Assembly: GCF_015712165.1 (NCBI RefSeq)
Contig: NZ_JADPZX010000001.1
Location: forward strand, 4,848,001 to 4,912,000
Origin: Streptomyces spinoverrucosus
GTDB lineage: Bacteria > Actinomycetota > Actinomycetes > Streptomycetales > Streptomycetaceae
Direction of reading: 5' to 3'
DNA: 64,000 bases
Within the stretch, counting starts at the first letter, position 1; the number at the start of each line of letters is the position of its first letter. A program made the position numbers and the translations under genes. The notes under the pieces were generated by a model that saw only the letters and a list, made by a program, of their open reading frames with translations, was not told the origin of the DNA and searched no databases. Shown one piece after another: positions 26,137-34,840 of the stretch.

Positions 26137-27291
26137 GTGGAGTTCGGGTTTACCGCTGAGGACGAGGTGTTTCGTGCGGAAGCGCGGGCGTGGCTCAGCG
26201 AGCACGCTGACGGCACTCAGGATCGCCGGTCATGGGAACGCACCCTGGGGAAAGCCGGCTGGATAGGGCTGGGTTGGCCCGAGTCCGGTTACGGGAACCG
26301 AACCGCCACTCTCACTCAACAGGTCGTCTGGGCCGAGGAGTACGCGCGGTCGGGCGCGCCGCCGCGCTCCGGGCACATCGGGGAGAATCTGCTGGCGCCC
26401 ACCCTCATCGCGCACGGCACCGAGGAGCAGAAGGCCCGTTTCCTGCCGCCCATCGCCGCCGGGGACGAGTTGTGGTGTCAGGGGTACAGCGAACCTGGTG
26501 CGGGGTCGGATCTCGCGGGGGTGCGGACGAGAGCCGAGCTCGGCTCGGACGGAACGTACCGGGTCACCGGGCAGAAGATCTGGACCTCCCTCGCTCATGA
26601 GGCGGACTGGTGTTTCGTCCTTGCCCGTACGGACTCCAGGTCGACTCGGCAGCACGGGCTGACGTTCCTTCTCGTGCCCATGGACCAGCCGGGGCGCATC
26701 GAGGTGCGGCCCATCCGGCAGCTGACGGGTACCAGCGACTTCAACGAGGTGTTCTTCGACGGCGCACGCGCGCGCGTGGAGCATGTCGTGGGGCAAGAGG
26801 GCGGTGGCTGGCGGGTCGCGATGAGTCTGCTCGGGTTCGAGCGGGGGGTGTCCACGCTGGCCCAGCAGGTGGGTTTCGCCGCCGAGTTGGGGCGGGTGGT
26901 GCGGGCCGCGGTCGACTCGGGGGCGGTGGGCGATCCCGTCGTACGGGAGCGGCTGGTGCGGCAGTGGGCCGAGTTGCGGGTGATGCGGTGGAACGCGCTG
27001 CGGACGCTGGGCGGTTCGGCGGCCGAGGTGGGGGCGTCGAGTGTGGCGAAGCTGCTGTGGGGTGGCTGGCATCAGCGGCTCGGGGAGCTGGCGATGCGGG
27101 TGCGCGGTGCGGTGGCGGGGGTCGGGTCGCAGGGGTGGTCGGCGTCGGCGCCGTACGAACTGGACGACTTCCAGCGGCTGTTCCTCTTCAGCCGGGCCGA
27201 CACGATCTACGGCGGTTCGGACCAGATCCAGCGCACGATCATCGCCGAGCGCGTGCTCGGTCTGCCGAGGGAACCCAAGGGAGCGTCGTGA
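26137..27291 (+). CDS. Acyl-CoA dehydrogenase (FadE-type)
   Basis: 384 residues. Flavin and substrate contacts are WCQGYSEPGAGSDLAGVRTR and VTGQKIWTSLAHEADWCFVL. The C-terminal RADTIYGGSDQIQRTIIAER matches the IyGGtsEiqr class, with Asp-Gln in place of the usual Glu position. GTG 26137 follows GAGGAGGGCCCC. The stop overlaps the alcohol dehydrogenase start (TGATG), so the two are co-translated. It resembles the larger subunit at 20766 and may be a homomer or pair with a distant small subunit. Confidence 0.92.
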   Translation: MEFGFTAEDEVFRAEARAWLSEHADGTQDRRSWERTLGKAGWIGLGWPESGYGNRTATLTQQVVWAEEYARSGAPPRSGHIGENLLAPTLIAHGTEEQKARFLPPIAAGDELWCQGYSEPGAGSDLAGVRTRAELGSDGTYRVTGQKIWTSLAHEADWCFVLARTDSRSTRQHGLTFLLVPMDQPGRIEVRPIRQLTGTSDFNEVFFDGARARVEHVVGQEGGGWRVAMSLLGFERGVSTLAQQVGFAAELGRVVRAAVDSGAVGDPVVRERLVRQWAELRVMRWNALRTLGGSAAEVGASSVAKLLWGGWHQRLGELAMRVRGAVAGVGSQGWSASAPYELDDFQRLFLFSRADTIYGGSDQIQRTIIAERVLGLPREPKGAS

Positions 27292-28340
27292 TGAGGGGTG
27301 TGGTCTTCGACGGGAAGCGGGTCGAGGTCGTGGACGACCTGGAGGTGCGGGATCCCGGGGCCGGTGAGGTGCGGGTGGCGCTGGCGGCGGCGGGGCTGTG
27401 CCACAGCGATCTGTCGGTGGTGGACGGGACCATACCTTTCCCAGTTCCTGTGGTGCTGGGACATGAGGGCGCGGGTGTGGTGGAGGCGGTGGGGGAGGGC
27501 GTCACGCATGTCGCGCCCGGCGACCATGTGTCCCTGTCCACGCTCGCCAACTGCGGCACCTGCGCCGAGTGCGACCGGGGGCGGCCGACGATGTGCCGGC
27601 GGGCGATCGGGCGGCCGGGGCGGCCCTTCACGCGGGACGGCCTGTCAGTGCACCAGTTCGCCTCGACGTCGGTCTTCGCGGAACGGACCGTGGTGAAGGC
27701 CGTGCAGGCGGTGCGTATCCCCACGGACATCCCGCTGACGTCCGCCGCGCTCATCGGGTGCGGGGTGCTGACCGGCGTGGGCGCGGTGCTGAACCGGGCG
27801 CGGGTGGACCGGGGTGACAGCGTCCTGGTGATCGGCACGGGCGGCATCGGGCTGAACGTCCTCCAGGGCGCGCGGCTCGCGGGCGCCCTGCGGATCGTGG
27901 CGGTGGACAGCAACCCGGCGAAGGAGGCGGTGGCCCGGCAGTTCGGGGCGACCGACTTCCTGACGTCGACGGACGGCGTGCGGGAGCTGCTGCCGACCGG
28001 TGTGGACCACGCCTTCGAGTGCGTCGGGCGGGTGGAGCTGATCCGGCAGGCGATCGACGCGCTGGACCGGCACGGCCAGGCGATCCTGCTCGGCGTCCCG
28101 CCGGCCACGGCCGAGGCGTCCTTCCGGGTGTCGTCGATGTACCTGGACAAGTCCGTCCTCGGCTGCCGCTACGGCTCCTCGCGCCCCCAGCGGGACATCG
28201 CCCTGTACGCCGAGCTGTACCGGCAGGGCCGCCTCCTCCTCGACGAACTGGTGAGCGCGACCTACCCGATCGAGGACTTCGACAAGGCGCGGGCGGACGC
28301 GGAGGCGGGGCGGGTGGCGCGGGCGGTGCTCACGTTCTGA
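27291..28340 (+). CDS. Zinc-dependent alcohol dehydrogenase (MDR family)
   Basis: 349 residues. Catalytic zinc ligands lie in GLCHSDLSVVDG (Cys ~38) and GHEGAGVVEAVGEGV (His-Glu). The structural zinc region CGTCAECDRGRPTMC has four cysteines. The NAD site is VLVIGTGGIGLNVLQGARL. Length and layout match class-III-like or aryl-alcohol dehydrogenases. It oxidises an alcohol to an aldehyde or ketone. ATG 27291 overlaps the upstream dehydrogenase stop. The 3' end overlaps the convergent regulator by 11 bp. Confidence 0.92.
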   Translation: MRGVVFDGKRVEVVDDLEVRDPGAGEVRVALAAAGLCHSDLSVVDGTIPFPVPVVLGHEGAGVVEAVGEGVTHVAPGDHVSLSTLANCGTCAECDRGRPTMCRRAIGRPGRPFTRDGLSVHQFASTSVFAERTVVKAVQAVRIPTDIPLTSAALIGCGVLTGVGAVLNRARVDRGDSVLVIGTGGIGLNVLQGARLAGALRIVAVDSNPAKEAVARQFGATDFLTSTDGVRELLPTGVDHAFECVGRVELIRQAIDALDRHGQAILLGVPPATAEASFRVSSMYLDKSVLGCRYGSSRPQRDIALYAELYRQGRLLLDELVSATYPIEDFDKARADAEAGRVARAVLTF

Positions 28341-29361
28341 CGGGATGGACCACGTCCGTGTCCCCGGCCCGGAACGTCCGCCGGTACGCCGTCGGCGTCA
28401 CCCCGAGCGCCGCCTGGAGGTGCTGGCGCATCGACTGGGCGGTGCCGAAGCCGGCGTCGTGGGCCACCTGGTCGACGGACAGGTCGGTGGACTCCAGCAG
28501 GTGGCGGGCCCGTTCGACGCGCTGCTGGGTGAGCCACTGACCGGGGCTGACGCCGACCTCCTCGCGGAACCGGCGCGTGAACGTGCGCACCGACATGGAC
28601 TCCTGCGCGGCCATGTCCCGCAGCTGGATCGGCTCGTGCAGCCGGCCGAGCGCCCACGCGCGCGCGGTGGTCGTGGAGGCCTGCTGCGGATCGGGCACGG
28701 GCCGCTGGATGTACTGCGCCTGGCCGCCGTCGCGATGGGGCGGTACGACGGTACGCCGGGCCACGTCGTTGGCGACCGCCGTGCCGTGGTCGCGGCGCAC
28801 GATGTGCAGGCACAGGTCGATGCCGGCCGCGACGCCCGCCGAGGTCAGGATGTCGCCGTCGTCGATGAACAGCACGTCCGGGTCGACCTTGATGCGCGGG
28901 AAGAGCCGCTGGAGGCGGTCGGCGTCGGACCAGTGCGTGGTCGCCGGGCGGCCGTCCAGGTGGCCGGCGGCGGCGAGGACGTACACGCCGGTGCAGATGG
29001 AGGCGAGGCGGGTGCCCGGCCGGATGTGGGCGAGCGCGGCGGCCAATTCGTCGGTCAGGACGCCCTCCTCGTGCACGGGGCCGAGTTCGTACGACGCCGG
29101 GATGATCACCGTGTCGGCGGTGGCGAGGGTTTCGGGGCCGTTTTCGACGTGGAGGGAGAAGTCGGCGTCGGTTTCGACGGGGCCCGGTGGCCGGACCGAG
29201 CAGGTGACGACCTCGTACAGGTGCCGCCCCAGGGCGTCCTTGGGGCGGCCGAAGATCCGGTGCGGGATGCCCAGCTCGAAGGGGAGCAGGCCGTCGAGCG
29301 CGAGGACGACGACACGGTGGGGGCGGAAGGGCGGCGTGGCCGTATCCGTGACTCGATCCAT
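28330..29361 (-). CDS. GlxA-like AraC-family regulator with a DJ-1/PfpI domain
   Basis: 343 residues. The N-terminal class-I glutamine-amidotransferase-like domain (~15-200) contains ASICTGVYVLAAAG, where the nucleophile-elbow Cys is retained. The C-terminal AraC helix-turn-helix pair is SMSVRTFTRRFREEVGVSPG and VDQVAHDAGFGTAQSMRQHL. It is divergent from an MFS transporter across 71 bp, suggesting it controls that transporter. A TGCTGTCC/GGACAGCA inverted repeat in the gap is the likely site. The ligand is unknown. Confidence 0.9.
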   Translation of the reverse strand: MDRVTDTATPPFRPHRVVVLALDGLLPFELGIPHRIFGRPKDALGRHLYEVVTCSVRPPGPVETDADFSLHVENGPETLATADTVIIPASYELGPVHEEGVLTDELAAALAHIRPGTRLASICTGVYVLAAAGHLDGRPATTHWSDADRLQRLFPRIKVDPDVLFIDDGDILTSAGVAAGIDLCLHIVRRDHGTAVANDVARRTVVPPHRDGGQAQYIQRPVPDPQQASTTTARAWALGRLHEPIQLRDMAAQESMSVRTFTRRFREEVGVSPGQWLTQQRVERARHLLESTDLSVDQVAHDAGFGTAQSMRQHLQAALGVTPTAYRRTFRAGDTDVVHPVRT

Positions 29362-29378
29362 GGCCCGATCCTAACGAA

Positions 29379-29421
29379 TGCTGTCCCTCGGGTCACTGGA
29401 TGTGATCGTTTCCGGACAGCA
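29379..29421. promoter_or_regulatory. Inverted repeat between GlxA-like regulator and MFS gene
   Basis: TGCTGTCC at 29379-29386 and its exact complement GGACAGCA at 29414-29421 flank 27 bp in the divergent promoter gap, a candidate site for the adjacent regulator. Confidence 0.5.
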
Positions 29422-29432
29422 GGCTCTATGAC

Positions 29433-30737
29433 GTGACCCAGACAAGCGATGCCGCCGCAGTCGTCCAGGAGCCGGAGCCGCGTCGTCCGCGCATCCACCG
29501 TGCGTGGTTCGTCGCCGCCGTCACCTTCGTGACGATCATCGGCGCGGCCGCCTTCCGTTCCCTGCCGGGGCTGATGATCGACCCGCTGAACGAGGAGTTC
29601 GGCTGGTCGCGCGGCACGATCGGCGCGGCGGTCTCCATCAATCTCGCCCTGTACGGCCTGACCGCGCCCTTCGCCGCCGCGCTGATGGACCGCTTCGGCA
29701 TCCGGCGGGTGGTCGCGGGCGCGCTGACGGTGATCGCGATCGGCTCGGGCGTGACGGTGTGGATGACCTCGCCCTGGCAACTGCTGCTGTGCTGGGGCCT
29801 GCTGGTCGGACTGGGCACCGGCTCGATGGCGCTGGCCTTCGCGGCGACCGTCACCAACCGCTGGTTCACCGAGCGGCGCGGCCTGGTGACCGGCATCCTC
29901 ACCGCCGCCTCGGCGTCCGGGCAGCTGATCTTCCTGCCGGTGCTGTCCTGGATCGTGGCGAACCACAGCTGGCGCCCGGCCGCCGTCACGGTGGCCCTCG
30001 CGGCCTTCGCGGTGGTGCCGTTCGTGTGGCTGCTGCTGCGGGACCATCCGGCGGACGTGGGCCTGAAGCCGTACGGCGCGAAGGAGTTCGTTGCGAAGCC
30101 GGATCCCGTGCCGGGCGCGGCGCGGCGGGCGGTGACCGTGCTCCTGTCGGCCGTGCGGACGGGGCCGTTCTGGCTGCTGGCCGGGACGTTCGCGATCTGC
30201 GGCGCCTCCACGAACGGCCTGATCCAGACCCACTTCGTGCCCGCCGCCCACGACCACGGCATGCCGATCACGGCGGCGGCCTCGCTGCTCGCGGTCATCG
30301 GGGTGTTCGACGTCGTCGGCACGGTGGCCTCCGGCTGGTTCACCGACCGTTACGACGCGCGGCGGCTGCTGGCGGTGTACTACGCGCTGCGGGGCATCTC
30401 ACTGCTGTTCCTGCCGATGCTGCTCGCGCCCGGCGTGCACCCCCCGATGATCTTCTTCATCGTCTTCTACGGCCTCGACTGGGTCGCCACCGTGCCGCCC
30501 ACCATGGCGCTGTGCCGGGAGCAGTACGGGCAGGACAGCGCGATCGTGTTCGGCTGGGTGCTGGCGTCGCACCAGGTCGGGGCGGCGGCGGTGGCCTTCC
30601 TGGGCGGGGTCGCGCGCGATGCTTTCGGCTCGTACGACGTGGTCTGGTACGCCTCCGGGGCACTGTGCGCGGCGGCGGCGCTGATGGCGTTGGTGATCCG
30701 GCGGGGGGCGGGTACTCCGGGGGCTGTGCACGCCTGA
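29433..30737 (+). CDS. MFS transporter
   Basis: 434 residues with 12 predicted membrane helices in two halves. The loop 2-3 motif is MDRFGIRRVVAGALTV and its counterpart in the second half is GWFTDRYDARRLLAV. It resembles oxalate/formate-antiporter-like and monocarboxylate-type MFS proteins of catabolic gene sets (LPGLMIDPLNEEFGWSRG near the start). Uptake of an organic acid is plausible but not shown. The start is GTG 29433, soon after the inverted repeat shared with the divergent regulator. Confidence 0.9.
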   Translation: MTQTSDAAAVVQEPEPRRPRIHRAWFVAAVTFVTIIGAAAFRSLPGLMIDPLNEEFGWSRGTIGAAVSINLALYGLTAPFAAALMDRFGIRRVVAGALTVIAIGSGVTVWMTSPWQLLLCWGLLVGLGTGSMALAFAATVTNRWFTERRGLVTGILTAASASGQLIFLPVLSWIVANHSWRPAAVTVALAAFAVVPFVWLLLRDHPADVGLKPYGAKEFVAKPDPVPGAARRAVTVLLSAVRTGPFWLLAGTFAICGASTNGLIQTHFVPAAHDHGMPITAAASLLAVIGVFDVVGTVASGWFTDRYDARRLLAVYYALRGISLLFLPMLLAPGVHPPMIFFIVFYGLDWVATVPPTMALCREQYGQDSAIVFGWVLASHQVGAAAVAFLGGVARDAFGSYDVVWYASGALCAAAALMALVIRRGAGTPGAVHA

Positions 30738-30816
30738 GGCGGTCAGGGCGGTTGAGTCCGGTTGTCGTCCGTCGTGCGGCACGGGATGCTGAGGGTGCAC
30801 GGAGGGAAGCGGTGTC

Positions 30817-33189
30817 ATGGATCGTTTTCCGAATGCTGCCAACGTCGATTTCCACAGCCCTCTGGACCTCTCCAAGGCCGCCGCCGCAGTACTGGACGCC
30901 GACGGCCGTATTTCCGGGTGGGGACCCTCGGCCCAGCGACTCCTCGGACACCCACCCGAGGATGTGCTCGGCAAGTCGGCCGCCCGGCTGCTGGCGGCGA
31001 CCCCCGGGCAGCGGCTGTCCGCCCTGTGCAAGGCGCACAAGCCCCGCAGCACCGTCCTGGACCTGTGCTGCCGGGACGGACGCGCACTGCGCGCGGCCGT
31101 GACCTTCAGCCCGCTCGTGAGCCAGGGCGTCGCCGCGACCGTCGTGGTCGCGGCCGACCTGGAGGTGCTGCGCGGCTGGGAAGCGCAGCTGGCGATGCTG
31201 CAGGGACTGGCGACCGAGTCCTCCGTGGGCCTGACGATCTTCGACACCGACAAGCGCGTCGTCTGGGGGAACGTCTCCACCGATCTGGAGCTCGCGGGGG
31301 TCGCCCAGTACATCGGCCGACCGGCCTCGGACCTCTTCCCCGAGGGCGAGTTCATCTCCCGCCACCACCCCCCGGACGAGGACCAGGTGATGGACCACGT
31401 GATGGCGACGGGGGAACCGATCACGGGCATGCACTACCGCGGGCGCGCCCCCGCCGACCCGGTGCGTGAGCACGTCTGGTCCTGCTCGTACCACCGGCTG
31501 GTGGACGCCCGGGGCGAACCGCTGGGGCTGTTCGAGGAGTCCCAGGACATCACCGACCGCTACCGCGCCCAGGAACGACTGTCGCTGCTGGTGCGGGCGG
31601 GAAAGCGCATCGGCGCCTCGCTGGACGTGCGTCGCACAGCGGCGGAGCTCGCCGACGTGGCGGTACCGCAGCTGGCCGACGAGGTGCAGGTGGACCTGCC
31701 GCCGGCGGTCATCGAGGGTCGGCAGCCGCCGACGGGCTCGGCGCCGGCGCACAATCTGCTGCGGATGCACGGCCGGACCCCGGAGGACTTCCGGACCAGT
31801 CCCGTCTCCTACCCACCCTCGTCACCGCAGGCTCTGAGTCTGGCCACCAGCCGTCCCGTCGTCGACGCCTCCCCGCCCGAGGCGCCGGGTGAGACGGGAT
31901 CGGCCGCCCCGCACTCCTGCCTCTTCGTCCCGCTGCTCACCCGCGACGCGGTCCTGGGCCTCGCCACCTTCCGGCGCAGCAGCAACCCCGACCCCTTCGG
32001 GTCCGAGGAGCAGACGCTCGCCGTGGAACTGGCCGAGCGGGCCGCCGTAGGCATCGACAACGCCCGCCGTTACACCAGCCAGCATGCGGCGGCCCTGGTA
32101 CTGCAGCGAAGCCTGCTGCCCCAGCACCTGCCCCAGCAGAACGCGGTCGACGTGGCGTACCGCTACCTGCCCGCCGACAGCCGGGTGGGCGTGGGCGGCG
32201 ACTGGTTCGACCTGATCCCGCTGTCCGGTGCCAGAGTGGGCCTGACGGTCGGCGACGTGGTGGGCCACGGCGTGCACGCGGCCGCGACCATGGGCCGACT
32301 GCGCGCCACCGTACGGACCCTGGCCCTGCTGGATCTGGACCCGGCCGAGCTGCTCACCCGGCTGGACGGCCTGGTCGCGCAGGACTCCGAACCCCACGCG
32401 GATGACGGGATGGGTCGCGAGGGGCTCGGGGTGACCTGCCTGTACGCGATCTACGATCCTGTCGGCGGCCGCTGCGTCTGGGCGAGTGCGGGCCATCCCC
32501 CGCCGATCGTGGCCGATGCGAGCGGCTCGGTGGCCCTGTCCGCGCTGGCGCCGGGACCGCCCCTGGGGCTGGGCAGCCTGCCCTACGAGAACGTGGAGCT
32601 GAGCCTGTCCAACGGCAGCGTCGTGGCGTTCTTCACCGACGGCGTCGTGGAGGACCGGCGTACCGACATCGACACCGGGATCGACCGCCTCGCCCATGTG
32701 CTCACCTGGCAGCGGTGCCCACTGGAGGAACTGTGTGACCGGGCGCTGTCGACCCTGCCGCCCGGACCACAGGCGGACGACGCCACGCTGCTCCTCGTCC
32801 GCACCCGGCGGCTCGACGCCGACCATGTGGCGGACCTGGAGCTGCCGTCCGACCCGGCCATGGTGGCGCACGCCCGCAAAGTCACCGAGCGCCAACTGGA
32901 CACCTGGGGCCTGTCCGAACTGTCGTCCACCGCCGCACTCGTGGTGAGTGAGCTGGTCACCAACAGCATCCGGTACGCCACCGGGCCGGTCATGCTGAGG
33001 CTGATCAGGGACCGCTCCCTGCTGTGCGAGGTGTCCGACCAAGTGCACACCGCACCTCACCTGCGGCGAGCGCGTCGGGACGACGAGGGAGGCCGCGGCC
33101 TGTTCCTGGTCGCCCAGGTGTCCCAGCGCTGGGGCACGCGGTACACCTCGTCCGGGAAGACCATCTGGGCCGAGCTGGCCATGCCCTAG
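30817..33189 (+). CDS. PAS-PAS-GAF-PP2C(SpoIIE)-HATPase signalling protein
   Basis: 790 residues. PAS-like domains lie at about 15-110 and 130-255, a GAF domain at 265-410 (GIDNARRYTSQH ends it) and a SpoIIE-type PP2C phosphatase at 430-640. The phosphatase metal motifs are VGGDWFDLIPL, VGDVVGHGVHAAATMG, FFTDGVVEDRR and ADDATLLLVRTR. A GHKL ATPase domain ends the protein (VVSELVTNSIRYATG, DEGGRGLFLVAQ). This fuses antagonist phosphatase and anti-sigma kinase activities, common in Streptomyces. No transmembrane helix is present. It would act on a STAS protein; the one at 16952 is the only candidate in the window. Confidence 0.93.
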   Translation: MDRFPNAANVDFHSPLDLSKAAAAVLDADGRISGWGPSAQRLLGHPPEDVLGKSAARLLAATPGQRLSALCKAHKPRSTVLDLCCRDGRALRAAVTFSPLVSQGVAATVVVAADLEVLRGWEAQLAMLQGLATESSVGLTIFDTDKRVVWGNVSTDLELAGVAQYIGRPASDLFPEGEFISRHHPPDEDQVMDHVMATGEPITGMHYRGRAPADPVREHVWSCSYHRLVDARGEPLGLFEESQDITDRYRAQERLSLLVRAGKRIGASLDVRRTAAELADVAVPQLADEVQVDLPPAVIEGRQPPTGSAPAHNLLRMHGRTPEDFRTSPVSYPPSSPQALSLATSRPVVDASPPEAPGETGSAAPHSCLFVPLLTRDAVLGLATFRRSSNPDPFGSEEQTLAVELAERAAVGIDNARRYTSQHAAALVLQRSLLPQHLPQQNAVDVAYRYLPADSRVGVGGDWFDLIPLSGARVGLTVGDVVGHGVHAAATMGRLRATVRTLALLDLDPAELLTRLDGLVAQDSEPHADDGMGREGLGVTCLYAIYDPVGGRCVWASAGHPPPIVADASGSVALSALAPGPPLGLGSLPYENVELSLSNGSVVAFFTDGVVEDRRTDIDTGIDRLAHVLTWQRCPLEELCDRALSTLPPGPQADDATLLLVRTRRLDADHVADLELPSDPAMVAHARKVTERQLDTWGLSELSSTAALVVSELVTNSIRYATGPVMLRLIRDRSLLCEVSDQVHTAPHLRRARRDDEGGRGLFLVAQVSQRWGTRYTSSGKTIWAELAMP

Positions 33190-33201
33190 CCGCGGAGGGC
33201 C

Positions 33202-33792
33202 TCAGAGGAATCGCCCCTTGTGGAACAGCAGAGGGGCCCCGTCCGCGCTGTCGCCCACGCCCAGCGTCGTCACCCGCCCCACCACGATGAGGTGATCCCC
33301 GCCCGTGTGCACCGCGTGGATCGTGCAGTCGATCCAGGCGAGCGTGCCCGCGAGGCGGGGCGAGCCGGAGACGGGCGCGGTGTCGTACGCGACCCCCGCG
33401 AACTTGTCCCCGCCGCTCACCGCGAAACCCCGGCACAGCCCGGCCTGCCCGGCGCTCAGGACGTTGACGCAGAACACCCCGGCGTGGGCGATGCGCGGCC
33501 AGGTCGTCGACGTACGGCCGACCATGAAGGCGACGAGGGGTGGGTCGAGGGAGAGGGAGGAGAAGGACTGGCAGGCGAAACCGGCCGGGCCGTCGGCGGC
33601 GGGGGCGGTGATGACCGTGACGCCGGTGGCGAAGGTCCCGAGGACGCGGCGGAACTCCTGCGGGTCCACCGGCGCCCGCTCGTCCTCCCGGACACACCGC
33701 AACTCCGGGCGCGGCAGCGCCTCGACCGGACCGTGGCTCCCGGTCGCCCTGAGGTAGCGGACGGCGGCTTCGGCTGTCCCTGCTTGTCCCAT
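33202..33792 (-). CDS. Flavin reductase-like domain protein
   Basis: 196 residues of the FMN-binding flavin:NAD(P)H reductase family (HpaC/HsaB type). Evidence is FRRVLGTFATGVTVITAPAA, FACQSFSSLSLDPPLVAFMV, FCVNVLSAGQ and C-terminal GGDHLIVVGRVTTLG. Such proteins supply reduced flavin to two-component monooxygenases. No partner oxygenase of the HsaA type is seen nearby, although a single-component flavin monooxygenase lies at 38053. The start is ATG 33792 (GTG 33795 is possible) after GGGGGC. An operator lies 16 bp upstream. Confidence 0.88.
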   Translation of the reverse strand: MGQAGTAEAAVRYLRATGSHGPVEALPRPELRCVREDERAPVDPQEFRRVLGTFATGVTVITAPAADGPAGFACQSFSSLSLDPPLVAFMVGRTSTTWPRIAHAGVFCVNVLSAGQAGLCRGFAVSGGDKFAGVAYDTAPVSGSPRLAGTLAWIDCTIHAVHTGGDHLIVVGRVTTLGVGDSADGAPLLFHKGRFL

Positions 33793-33807
33793 CACGCCCC
33801 CATTGAA

Positions 33808-33824
33808 ACTGACGGATCGTCAGA
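33808..33824. promoter_or_regulatory. Regulon operator copy 4
   Basis: ACTGACGGATCGTCAGA, upstream of the flavin reductase. The minus-strand hexamer TATCTG at its edge could be the -10, putting the transcription start within the palindrome. Confidence 0.78.
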
Positions 33825-33835
33825 TAGGAAGGGGT

Positions 33836-34831
33836 GTGGCAGACCCCACGAGACCCCGGCGTACGCTCCGCCTCATGGGGTGGGGAGCGATCGGCCGCGC
33901 GCTGCGCCGTACCTGGCTGAGCTGGACGAAGGCGGACCGGACGGTGGCCGTGGCGGTGTGTGCGGCGCAGTTGCCGGGAGCCTGGCTGCTGTGGTGGCTC
34001 ACCGACATCGGACAGGACTCGTACGGCGGCGGCTTCTCGCCCCTGGGCCTGGGCTGCATGTTCCTCGTCGCGCCGCTCGTGCTGCCGCTCCTCGGCCTGG
34101 TGCATACGGTCGTGCAGATCGCCCCGGCGGCTCTGCCGGCGCATCCGTCGGCCGAACGGTTCCGGGGGCCCGGCTGGGCCTGGCACCTGCTGTACGTCGC
34201 GCTGCTCGGTGCCGGTTGGGCGGTGCTGCCCGCGGTGCTGTGGGGCTGGTCGTTCACGGCGACGGCCGTGTGGTTCGCGGCGCTGGGTGCGCTCCCCGTG
34301 CTCGGCGTCGCGTACGCCCGCCGCCGCGCCCGCGTCACCGGCCGGAAGTGGGGGGTGCTGGGCCTGTGGGGGAGCGGCTGCCTCGGCTGTTTCGGGCTGT
34401 GCGTGCTGGCCGCCGGTGCCGCGGGCCTGGTCAAGGCCGTCGGACTCGTCGAGGAGTACGAGCCTCCGAAGCTGTCCGCCGGGCAGCTGACGGGGGTCTG
34501 GCGGGGCTGGGACGGGGCGGTGCTGCGGCTGGAAGCGGGCGGTCGGGCCGAGCTCGTCAACGTGCCCGCCGAACCCGAAGTCTTCGGCGGCGAGCGGGAT
34601 TTCGTGATCTGCGACGGCACCGGCACGTGGTTCCTCGACACGGAGGGCCGCCACGACTTCGACAGCGTGGAGGGCCCCGAGCAGCGGGACGGTGTGGTCG
34701 TACGACTCGACGGCGAGCGGTGCGGGCAGCAGACGTACTGGACGATCAGCGGCACGGAGCGGGAGCCGGAGCTGTTCGTGGCGTTCGGTGACCTGGACGC
34801 GCCCGAGGTGTGGATCCTGACGCGGGACTGA
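33836..34831 (+). CDS. Membrane protein of unknown function
   Basis: 331 residues from GTG 33836 (ATG 33875 is possible). Four or five hydrophobic segments lie in the first 200 residues (VAVAVCAAQLPGAWLLWWLT; LGCMFLVAPLVLPLLGLVHT; LLYVALLGAGWAVLPAVLWG; LGLWGSGCLGCFGLCVLAAG). A soluble ~120-residue beta-rich C-terminal domain follows (GVWRGWDGAVLRLEAGGRAE, FVICDGTGTWFLDTEGRHDF), probably outside the membrane. I recognise no family. It is probably unrelated to the catabolic genes it lies among. Confidence 0.78.
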   Translation: MADPTRPRRTLRLMGWGAIGRALRRTWLSWTKADRTVAVAVCAAQLPGAWLLWWLTDIGQDSYGGGFSPLGLGCMFLVAPLVLPLLGLVHTVVQIAPAALPAHPSAERFRGPGWAWHLLYVALLGAGWAVLPAVLWGWSFTATAVWFAALGALPVLGVAYARRRARVTGRKWGVLGLWGSGCLGCFGLCVLAAGAAGLVKAVGLVEEYEPPKLSAGQLTGVWRGWDGAVLRLEAGGRAELVNVPAEPEVFGGERDFVICDGTGTWFLDTEGRHDFDSVEGPEQRDGVVVRLDGERCGQQTYWTISGTEREPELFVAFGDLDAPEVWILTRD

Positions 34832-34840
34832 CGGCCGCCC

